Below are positions 55,083 to 64,000 of a DNA stretch of 64,000 nt, one piece after another. This DNA comes from Listeria cossartiae subsp. cayugensis (GTDB lineage: Bacteria > Bacillota > Bacilli > Lactobacillales > Listeriaceae). The stretch covers positions 372,001-436,000 of the forward strand of contig NZ_JAARZC010000003.1 in the NCBI RefSeq assembly GCF_014229095.1, written 5' to 3'. Each line of letters opens with the position of its first letter. Position 1 is the stretch's first letter. Below the pieces are notes generated by a model that saw only the letters and a list, made by a program, of their open reading frames with translations, was not told the origin of the DNA and did not search any database. The position numbers and the translations under genes are program-made.

Positions 55083-57533
55083 ATGAGAAAACTACCTGTT
55101 GTTGTTTCTCTTGCTTTGTGTTTTAGCCTAGTTAGTCCAAGTTTGTATGCTGATGCAGATACAACAACTGCGGACCTCATCACTAAGGAAGCAGTAAATG
55201 ACGATAAAGATTTAACAAATAATCCACAGACAACTACTGATTCAAACGCACAATCAGCTAGTGAAGATACCTCAAACCCATCACCCAACCCTACAGCCAA
55301 GAAAAATATACTAAAAAACAATTTGAAATCAACTTCTGAAAATGGAAATACGTATGCAGACATATTCCCAGATGCTAATCTAGCCAAAGTAATCGCCAAA
55401 ACTATCAGCGGAAACGAAGATATTAATGTGGAAGTAACAGATGCTGAATTACAAAGTGTAACTAATTTAGTAGCAAACAACCAAGGCATTACCAGTTTAG
55501 CGGGGATAGAACGCTTAACGGCGCTAGAAAGTATTAATGTGAATTACAACGAACTGACAAGCATAGATCCATTGTTCGATAGCTCTACGCTAAAATCTAT
55601 TAGCGCAAACAATAATAAGCTTTCAGGCACATTTAGCATGGTCAAAACGATGCCAGAATTAGAAACGTTAGATATATTCTATAATTCTATCAAAGAATTA
55701 GACGTCGAAAATCAGCCCAAACTAGTGACCCTTTCAGCGGATGAACTAGAACTCCAAAAGTTATCGCTGAAAAATCTGCCGCAATTAAATGCTATTGGTA
55801 GAAATATCGGCAGCGTTAGTATTGACTGGGGTGAATTAGAAAGCGTAAACTTAGTCAATTTGCCAAAAATCCAACGAGTAGATATTAGCGGGAACTATTT
55901 AACGAGTGATGATTTGCATTTAGAAAACCTACCTGGAGTTACGGGTATGGATCTGAGTAGTAATGAACTTACTGAGCTGCCACAACTGACCGATTTTACA
56001 AAACTGACTTCTATTAATGTGAGAAGTAATAATATTGGTAAGCTAGATTCGAATAAACTTGTTAACGTACCAAATCTTGCCAAGCTAAACGCGGATAAAC
56101 AAACGTTGGTCCTGCCAAAAACAATTGCAGCAGGGGATTTCACCATCCAAAATCCTATTGAAAACTTAGCGGGTCAAATTACAGCGCTAAAAACAATTTC
56201 AAATAACGGAACTTACGTAAATCCAAACATTACATGGACAAGCGAAAATTTGACAGGTTTATCGAAGGTTTCCTATACATTTGATGAAGATATCAATAGC
56301 CCGACAGTTGTTGGGAAATTCACAGGAACCGTGACACAACCAATTGAAGTGAAAGCTTTACCGGTTATTACAGCCGATAAAAGTATTTCGTACGAACCAA
56401 TCAATCCAAAAGACGAAGCAACCTTTTTACGAGATATTCATGCATCTGCTTCTGAAAATGGTCAAATTACTAGTGATTACAGTGAAGTAGTCGATTTTAA
56501 CACACCTGGCAACTACACGGTGACGCTCCAAGCTAAAAATGACTTTAATATAAAGGCAATTCCTGTAACAGTCGTTGTGCATATTAGTGACATTCAAAAA
56601 CCACAAGTAACAGTTGCTTCTAATGAGGTTAACTTTGAAGTGGGGACAGAACTAACAAGTGAGGCGCTTCTTGCTAAATCGGGCGCGGTCGTTACAGATC
56701 CATACGATGAAGCAATCAAGATGGAAGTGGACTTAACCGAAGTCGACACAACGAAACTAGGAACTTACGAAGCAACAATAACTGCGAAAAGCAAAAGTGG
56801 CGAATCAGCTGACCCGGTGAAAGTCACTGTTAAAATTGTCGATACAGAAAAACCAGTTATTCATGTCGTTAATCCTGAAATAACCGTAGCAAAAGATAGC
56901 GAACTAACAGCTGAACAAATCATTGAACAAGCTGGGATAACCGCAACAGATAACTACGATGAAGATGTGAGTTTACAGTTAGATTTTTCTGCTGTAAAAA
57001 CGTCCAAACCGGGTAGCTACAAAGTAACTATTTATACGGAAGACGCTTCTGGCAATCGTTCGGAAACAGTGACAATTACTGTGAAAATCCCCGAACCTCA
57101 AAAAGGAGAAGTAACCGTTAAATATATCGATAGCGAGAACAAGGAAATCGCCGAAAGTAATACGCTTACTGGTGAATTAGGCGTGGCATATGAAACAATC
57201 GCTAAAGAAATTCCAGGATACACACTGGTAGAAAGCCCGACCAATGCAAGTGGGGTTTTTGAAGAAAATGGGCAAACGGTTCAGTATGTGTACATGGCAG
57301 TTAGCATTAGCTCAACTGATCCAGTGCAAGCAGGAAACAGTGTTACACCAGTGACACCAAAAGCCGAAAATAATTCCGTTGCTCCAACTAAAAAAGTATC
57401 TAGCAAAGTAGTGGCGAACCAAATGCCAATCAACCTTCCAAAAACAGGAGATAGCGCTAGTTTAATCTTTGTTTTCATGGGAGTTCTGTTGATAGCTGGA
57501 TTAACCGTTTCTAAAGTTAGAAGAAAACATTAA
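55083..57533 (+). CDS. Internalin-like LRR surface protein with LPXTG anchor
   Basis: 816 residues from the ATG at 55083 with TGGAGGAAG upstream. Signal peptide to about residue 25, a low-complexity Thr/Asn/Ser region, then about nine imperfect leucine-rich repeats (residues 115-330, for example LTALESINVNYNELTSIDPL and VTGMDLSSNELTELPQLTDF). An Ig-like inter-repeat domain (TSENLTGLSKVSYTF), three further beta-sandwich repeats (KPQVTVASNEVNFEVGTELT, KPVIHVVNPEITVAKDSELT), a MucBP module (VTVKYIDSENKEIAESNTL) and the sorting signal LPKTGD follow. It is a wall-bound adhesin of the internalin group; ligand unknown. Confidence 0.92.
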   Translation: MRKLPVVVSLALCFSLVSPSLYADADTTTADLITKEAVNDDKDLTNNPQTTTDSNAQSASEDTSNPSPNPTAKKNILKNNLKSTSENGNTYADIFPDANLAKVIAKTISGNEDINVEVTDAELQSVTNLVANNQGITSLAGIERLTALESINVNYNELTSIDPLFDSSTLKSISANNNKLSGTFSMVKTMPELETLDIFYNSIKELDVENQPKLVTLSADELELQKLSLKNLPQLNAIGRNIGSVSIDWGELESVNLVNLPKIQRVDISGNYLTSDDLHLENLPGVTGMDLSSNELTELPQLTDFTKLTSINVRSNNIGKLDSNKLVNVPNLAKLNADKQTLVLPKTIAAGDFTIQNPIENLAGQITALKTISNNGTYVNPNITWTSENLTGLSKVSYTFDEDINSPTVVGKFTGTVTQPIEVKALPVITADKSISYEPINPKDEATFLRDIHASASENGQITSDYSEVVDFNTPGNYTVTLQAKNDFNIKAIPVTVVVHISDIQKPQVTVASNEVNFEVGTELTSEALLAKSGAVVTDPYDEAIKMEVDLTEVDTTKLGTYEATITAKSKSGESADPVKVTVKIVDTEKPVIHVVNPEITVAKDSELTAEQIIEQAGITATDNYDEDVSLQLDFSAVKTSKPGSYKVTIYTEDASGNRSETVTITVKIPEPQKGEVTVKYIDSENKEIAESNTLTGELGVAYETIAKEIPGYTLVESPTNASGVFEENGQTVQYVYMAVSISSTDPVQAGNSVTPVTPKAENNSVAPTKKVSSKVVANQMPINLPKTGDSASLIFVFMGVLLIAGLTVSKVRRKH

Positions 57534-57535
57534 GC

Positions 57536-57578
57536 AAAAAAATCACCCCGTAAAAAATTTTACGGGGTGATTTTTTTT
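57536..57578. terminator. Bidirectional terminator between two LPXTG genes
   Basis: AAATCACCCCGTAAAA and TTTTACGGGGTGATTT form a perfect stem with A and T tracts; both convergent surface-protein genes end here. Confidence 0.92.
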
Positions 57579-58788
57579 ATTTCTTTTTAAATAACAGTAA
57601 TGGTGCGCTGATTAAAATGAGCAGTGCTCCGAAAATAGTGGATGATGTGTTTTGGTCAGTATCGCCAGTTTTTGGTAAAGCGCTATAAGTTGTTTTTTCG
57701 GTGGAAGGATTAGTAGTAACTTTATTAGTAGCTGGTTTTACGGTACTTGGTTCATTTACCACTGGATTAACAGTGATAGGTGTTGGTGTAACGATGTCTT
57801 TTTTATAAATATAATCAACTGTTTGTGTTGTATCAGTGAAAGTACCAGTTGCGTTTTCGGGTGTAGTTTCTAGCGTATAACCGGTGATTTTTTTGCTCAT
57901 TGCTTGGTAATTACTATTAATAGTTCCGGTTAATGTGTCCGATGCTGCGATTTTGTTCCCATCACTATCAAGATAATTCACGGTTACATTAGCCCCGGCT
58001 GCAGGTGCGGGATTAGCGATATGAACCGTCACATTTACTGTATTGGAGACATTGCCAGCCTTATCAGTGGCTTGCACATCGACGGAATAATCCCCACTGA
58101 CTGCTAAATTAACAGAGGAAGTAAAATTGCTTGTAAGACTAGCAGTGGAGTCGTAATTATCAGTAACGCTAGCATTAATATCCGTTAAAAATTGTTCTTC
58201 AGTAACGCTACTTTCGGGGGTGTAAGTGATGTCTGTTTTATCAGTTTTGACAACAGGTGCATTGATATCTTTTGGTTTTAAAGTGCCATTCGAGGTTGAT
58301 TTATTCCCGGCTTTGTCTTCACTTGTAGCAGTTGCGGTCGCGAGCAAGGAATCGATATTTGCTTCGCCGCCTTCACCTGAATAAGTCGTTTTCCAATCGA
58401 ACTTCACTTTTGCTTTGGATAAATTGTCCCAACTAGTAACTTTATCGAATTTAAAAGTAACGGTGTTAGTGGAGCTGTCAAAACTAGTTGTGCCTACTTG
58501 GTTGGTAATATCTTCACCGCCCACGGAAACTTGTAAATCTGTATAATTCATGCCAGTTGGTAGTGCTAATTTTATTTCTAGTTTGTAATCTTCTTGGGTT
58601 TGGTTTGTTAAAACAGGAAATGTAAGCGTGGATGTGTATTTATAGGGAGTGTTTACGTTCTCACTTATGCTTTGTACGAGTGAAGTATCTTGGGTATCGG
58701 CAAGCGCCGAAATAGGTGTAAGTGCTATTTGACCAGCGAGAGAGCTTAAAATAATAATGCTGGCAATGGTTTTTTTCTTGGTAAACAT
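57577..58788 (-). CDS. LPXTG surface protein with Ig-like and MucBP domains
   Basis: 403 residues from the ATG preceded by AAGGAAAGAGG; the frame continues upstream without a start signal. Signal peptide (IASIIILSSLAGQIALTPIS-ALA). Residues about 40-180 form a beta-rich domain (YTSTLTFPVLTNQTQEDYKL), residues 185-265 an Ig-like repeat (SVTEEQFLTDINASVTDNYD), then a MucBP module (VTVNYLDSDGNKIAASDTL) and the anchor LPKTGD with a KKK tail. The MucBP and Ig modules resemble those of the convergent neighbour. It is wall-anchored; a role in binding glycans or mucin-like surfaces is inferred. Confidence 0.9.
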   Translation of the reverse strand: MFTKKKTIASIIILSSLAGQIALTPISALADTQDTSLVQSISENVNTPYKYTSTLTFPVLTNQTQEDYKLEIKLALPTGMNYTDLQVSVGGEDITNQVGTTSFDSSTNTVTFKFDKVTSWDNLSKAKVKFDWKTTYSGEGGEANIDSLLATATATSEDKAGNKSTSNGTLKPKDINAPVVKTDKTDITYTPESSVTEEQFLTDINASVTDNYDSTASLTSNFTSSVNLAVSGDYSVDVQATDKAGNVSNTVNVTVHIANPAPAAGANVTVNYLDSDGNKIAASDTLTGTINSNYQAMSKKITGYTLETTPENATGTFTDTTQTVDYIYKKDIVTPTPITVNPVVNEPSTVKPATNKVTTNPSTEKTTYSALPKTGDTDQNTSSTIFGALLILISAPLLLFKKK

Positions 58789-59064
58789 TTTTTTAAAACC
58801 TCTTTCCTTCAATTGGAATTTACTACAATTTAAGTGTAGCACTTCCGTTTTGTTCGTTAGTTTAATTCTAGTATGTTGATTTGGGATGTTTTGTCTAAAA
58901 TGTGGCTAATGAGAATCATAAAAAGACGCTTTAATAGGAATGTTTTTACAATTAGCGTAATATAAGTGCTTTTCACGCCAAAACCCCCTACCATCTTCCA
59001 GCTATTTCCGCTATAATGAAGTAATTGAAAACTAAATTAAAGGATAAATAAGGAGGAAAACGAT

Positions 59065-59925
59065 TTGAACATTATGATTGCGCTGATTCCTGCATTACTT
59101 TGGGGGACAGTTCCGCTAATTATTACCAAATTTGGCGGTTCAACAAGGCAACAAACGATGGGAATGACACTAGGGGCACTCACTTTTGCGGTAATCGTTT
59201 TCTTCTTTACAGATCCAGTTTATACGCTGAAAACAGTGAGCGTTAGTTTCATTACAGGTTGTTTATGGAGTGTCGGGCAGATGTTTCAACTGCGTGCTTT
59301 TAAAATCATCGGGGTTTCAAAAGCGATGCCAATTTCGACTGGGATGCAATTAGTTGGAACGACGCTTTGTGGGGTTATTTTATTTCATGAGTGGGATACG
59401 ACGCTTCGAATTATTCTTGGATTTATTGCGCTTGCACTAATTGTTGGTGGAATTTTCCTAACATCGTATGCCGAAAAAGAAGAAGATGGCACTAATGCAC
59501 TGAAACAAGGCTTGATTACCTTGGTTATTTCGTCTTTAGGCTACGTTGGTTTGGTTGTTCTTATTCAAGGATTTAAAATTGACGGGATTAATGCGATTTT
59601 ACCTCAAGCAGTTGGGATGGTTCTGAGTGCGTTAATTATGACGCATAGTGGTGGCGTGGAAAAACGTTTCAATAAACGCACATTGTTGCTCATTATACCA
59701 GGAATGATTTGGGCGGCGGGCAACGTTGCAATGGTTCATGCTAATCAGCTTGTTGGTGTTGCGACCGGCTTTTCGCTTTCGCAATTAGGAGTCGTTATTT
59801 CAACAATCGGCGGCATCGTACTTTTAAAAGAAAAGAAGACACAAAAAGAAATGCTTTATGTTATCGTGGGCGTAGTTTTAGTCGTTCTCGGCGGGATTTT
59901 AATCGGCGTTGCAAAAGGCGCTTAA
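59065..59925 (+). CDS. GlcU-type glucose uptake permease (second copy)
   Basis: 286 residues from a TTG with AAGGAGGAAAA upstream. Ten membrane segments; nearly every motif of the first copy recurs ([60 protein letters not shown]). It is a paralogous non-PTS glucose importer. The duplication brackets the DUF1254 gene and two surface proteins. metS starts 68 bases later behind its own TATAAT-like box. Confidence 0.88.
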   Translation: MNIMIALIPALLWGTVPLIITKFGGSTRQQTMGMTLGALTFAVIVFFFTDPVYTLKTVSVSFITGCLWSVGQMFQLRAFKIIGVSKAMPISTGMQLVGTTLCGVILFHEWDTTLRIILGFIALALIVGGIFLTSYAEKEEDGTNALKQGLITLVISSLGYVGLVVLIQGFKIDGINAILPQAVGMVLSALIMTHSGGVEKRFNKRTLLLIIPGMIWAAGNVAMVHANQLVGVATGFSLSQLGVVISTIGGIVLLKEKKTQKEMLYVIVGVVLVVLGGILIGVAKGA

Positions 59926-59954
59926 TTAATTATTTCGTTTAGCGCGAAAAATGA

Positions 59955-61991
<2,037 letters not shown>

Positions 61992-61993
61992 TA

Positions 61994-62034
61994 AAAACGA
62001 GCCCTAATTCAGTTGAGTTAGGGCTCATTTTTTT
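61994..62034 (+). terminator. Terminator after metS
   Basis: GAGCCCTAA (61999-62007) pairs with TTAGGGCTC (62018-62026) with further pairing inside; seven T residues follow. Confidence 0.88.
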
Positions 62035-62062
62035 ACAAACGAAAAAACTTTCAAAAAAAAGA

Positions 62063-62091
62063 TTGCATATTGCAAACGATTACAATATAAT
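62063..62091 (+). promoter_or_regulatory. Promoter of the ROK regulator with palindrome and cre-like site
   Basis: TTGCAT (62063-62068), exactly 17 bases, TATAAT (62086-62091). TTGCATATTGCAA (62063-62075) is a 5-3-5 palindrome over the -35, and TGCAAACGATTACA (62071-62084) in the spacer matches the cre consensus with one or two mismatches. Confidence 0.65.
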
Positions 62092-62156
62092 GTAACTATA
62101 CTTACTTAATTCAATGAACGAAGTAAGTGGTCATCCAGAAGTGAAGGAGCCTAAAA

Positions 62157-63371
62157 ATGGATATCTTGAGAAAAGGGAATAAAGACTTAATTAAAGACAT
62201 AAACCGCTACACCGTGCTGAATTTAATCCGCGAAAAGGGAGAAATCACACGAACAGAGATTGCAAAAAAATGCGATTTTGGGATGTCTACTTTGACGTAT
62301 ATTTTAGATGATTTGCAGCAAGAAGGCATCATTTTGGAAGGGGCCGAAACATCATCTACTGGAGGCAGACGTGCCAAATTAGTAAGATTTAATAAAGATT
62401 ATGGTTTTGTTGTTAGTGTCAAAGTAGAAGAGGAACAACTTCTTTTTGCGTTGACTGACTTAAATGCAGAAATCATTGAAAATACTTCCATACCATTTTC
62501 CTCCGAGAAAAAACCAGAAGAAGCAATCGATTTAATTGCTAAAAACGTGAAAAAAATGTGTGAAAACAGAGATATGAACCATTTGCTAGGTGTCGGAATT
62601 GCAATTTCAGGGCTAGTAAATCGTAAAAAAGGAACCGTTATCCGCTCTACAATGCTAGGGTGGGAAAATGTTGCTTTAGAAGCAATGCTGAATGTTCATT
62701 TCCCGGATATTCCAGTGTATGTAGATAAAAATATAAACTGCTACACACTCGCAGAACTTTGGTTAGGCGAAGGGAAACAATCCAATAATTTTGCGACGGT
62801 TTCAGTTGGGGCTGGTCTTGGTTTATCAGTTGTTATTAATCGCCAAATTTACTACGGTGCGCAAGGTGGAGCCGGAGAATTTGGACATACAACAATTCAA
62901 CCAGGCGGATACAAATGCCACTGTGGCCAAAAAGGCTGCTTAGAAATGTACGCATCCGAATTTTACTTCCGAAATCGTGGCGAAGAAATAAAAGCCACTT
63001 ACCCCACATCAGATTTAAATGATTTTCATTTTGACAATGTGGCAAAAAGTGCGCGTGCCGGAGACGAAATGGCAACTGAACTTATGGATAAAATGGGTGA
63101 ATATTTAGGATACGGGATTCGAAATATCATTAACACCTTCAACCCCGAAAAAGTAATTATTGTCGGTGAAGGTTTGCACCATAGAGATTTATTCCTAACT
63201 AAAATTGATGAAATTGCTTCACAAAACTTTTTTTCAGGGGCTGGCTTCGAAACAGAAATTACAACAACATCATTAGAGGATCCTGCATGGTTACAAGGTG
63301 CGGCTTTACTAGTCATTCACCAATTATTCCAGGTGCCGATCTATGAAGAAGAACAAACTTTACTGCGTTAA
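62157..63371 (+). CDS. ROK family transcriptional repressor (XylR/NagC type)
   Basis: 404 residues. N-terminal winged helix (residues 15-75: VLNLIREKGEITRTEIAKKC, STLTYILDDLQQEGII) and C-terminal ROK sugar-binding domain with VSVGAGLGLSVVINR, GEFGHTTIQPGG and the zinc motif CHCGQKGCLEMYA. It should repress a sugar operon until its sugar binds. The downstream sugar ABC permease starts 34 bases after its stop, so regulator and transporter form one transcript. EGD-e homologue: lmo0178 (from memory). Confidence 0.92.
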   Translation: MDILRKGNKDLIKDINRYTVLNLIREKGEITRTEIAKKCDFGMSTLTYILDDLQQEGIILEGAETSSTGGRRAKLVRFNKDYGFVVSVKVEEEQLLFALTDLNAEIIENTSIPFSSEKKPEEAIDLIAKNVKKMCENRDMNHLLGVGIAISGLVNRKKGTVIRSTMLGWENVALEAMLNVHFPDIPVYVDKNINCYTLAELWLGEGKQSNNFATVSVGAGLGLSVVINRQIYYGAQGGAGEFGHTTIQPGGYKCHCGQKGCLEMYASEFYFRNRGEEIKATYPTSDLNDFHFDNVAKSARAGDEMATELMDKMGEYLGYGIRNIINTFNPEKVIIVGEGLHHRDLFLTKIDEIASQNFFSGAGFETEITTTSLEDPAWLQGAALLVIHQLFQVPIYEEEQTLLR

Positions 63372-63405
63372 AAGTACATAAATTATTTCAGGAGGTTATT
63401 TTCAC

Positions 63406-64000
63406 ATGGTTGGTATGACTAGAAAGAAAACACTATTTTGGCTATGCATTTTCTTGCTTCCCAATTTACTAGGTTTTCTCATTTTTATTGCAATTCCAAT
63501 CCTTGGCTCGCTCGGTATCAGTTTTACCGACTGGGATTTAGTGAGTACGATTCACTTTACTGGATTTGAAAATTACAAAAGGCTATTTAATGACCCAGAA
63601 TTTTGGAAGTCATTTAGAAATACAATCACGTTTATCATCGGTTACTTACCAAGCGTAATGATTCTTGGCCTTGCATGTGCCTTGATGTTGAATCAAAAAA
63701 TTAAACTAAGACCATTTTTCCGAGCTGTGTACTTCTTACCCGTGATCACTTCATGGGTAGCAGTTTCACTCGTTTGGAAATGGCTCTTCAATCCTTCATA
63801 CGGTCTCATCAATTACTTCTTATCTTTAATTGGAATTGCTGGACCAAACTGGTTAACAGATCCACAAACAGCAATGATTGCAGTTATTATTACTAGTGCG
63901 TGGAAAGATATTGGTTTCGTTATGGTGCTGTTCCTTGGTGGATTGCAAAATATTTCACCATCCTACTACGAAGCAGCCAATATGGACGGGGCATCGAAAC
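63406..64000 (+). CDS. Sugar ABC transporter permease (MalF/UgpA type), cut by window end
   Basis: 198 complete codons are present from the ATG at 63406, preceded by AGGAGG; the stop lies beyond the window. The N-terminal LFWLCIFLLPNLLGFLIFIA segment, FTDWDLVSTIHFTGFENYKR and the beginning of the EAA loop (YYEAANMDGASK) are typical of CUT1 carbohydrate permeases. It is one of two membrane subunits of an oligosaccharide importer, with the ROK repressor upstream as likely regulator. Substrate not readable from this part. Confidence 0.92.
   Translation, partial: MVGMTRKKTLFWLCIFLLPNLLGFLIFIAIPILGSLGISFTDWDLVSTIHFTGFENYKRLFNDPEFWKSFRNTITFIIGYLPSVMILGLACALMLNQKIKLRPFFRAVYFLPVITSWVAVSLVWKWLFNPSYGLINYFLSLIGIAGPNWLTDPQTAMIAVIITSAWKDIGFVMVLFLGGLQNISPSYYEAANMDGASK

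Overview
The window is a low-GC Firmicute chromosome segment that matches Listeria, most likely L. monocytogenes or a very close relative. The gene order follows what I remember of the EGD-e region from about lmo0097 to lmo0179: mannose PTS, chitinase, lma antigen/monocin genes, ctaP, zinABC, holB-rsmI, metS. The assignment rests on recognised proteins and order, not on a database search. I see no tRNA, rRNA, CRISPR array, transposase or integrase.

Layout. 1-5.7 kb: the end of a mannose-family PTS operon (IIC partial, IID, DUF956), small conserved genes, a polysaccharide pyruvyl transferase-like gene, and an ArsR repressor divergent from a monooxygenase/nitroreductase pair. 5.7-10.8 kb: a secreted chitinase behind a sigma-54-type promoter, a ROK sugar kinase, an EAL protein and a Crp/Fnr regulator. 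10.9-21.7 kb: a complete phage-tail bacteriocin (monocin, F-type tailocin) locus: CI-like repressor with ImmA-type protease, lmaDCBA, a tail chaperone pair joined by a -1 frameshift, tape measure, distal tail, tail lysin, baseplate/receptor-binding genes, holin and amidase, with no head, terminase or integrase genes. 21.7-31.1 kb: an LPXTG 5'-nucleotidase with a cre site, a second EAL protein, an IMP dehydrogenase-like enzyme, a small stress pair with a sigma-B-like promoter, and the SAM-riboswitch-controlled ctaP transporter.

31.3-35.9 kb: a type VII secretion toxin island: two small LXG partner proteins, an LXG toxin with a C-terminal EndoU-like nuclease, its putative immunity gene, an orphan toxin tail, a toxin remnant and three more immunity-type genes, two immunity genes being paralogues. 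This is the most variable part. 36-47.8 kb: an OppA-type lipoprotein, a Zur-boxed zinc ABC transporter (zinABC), a Crp/Fnr regulator, a LexA-boxed nuclease-helicase, a HAD phosphatase, an LPXTG adhesin and an RsbR-type stressosome protein lacking the usual phospho-threonines. 48-52.5 kb: the conserved holB-yaaT-yabA-yabB-yazA-rsmI block facing abrB. 52.6-60 kb: two GlcU-type glucose permeases bracketing a DUF1254 protein and two convergent LPXTG surface proteins. 60-64 kb: methionyl-tRNA synthetase, a ROK repressor, and the first part of a sugar ABC permease cut by the window end.

The strongest leads are the sigma-54 promoter with tandem 21-bp-spaced repeats before the chitinase, the tailocin's overlapping slippery heptamers and repeated operators, the LXG-EndoU island with a silent toxin cassette, and the LexA operator inside the promoter of the Cas4-like/DinG fusion. 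Several start codons were moved downstream of the longest reading frame because a good ribosome binding site sits before the inner start; this is stated per gene.
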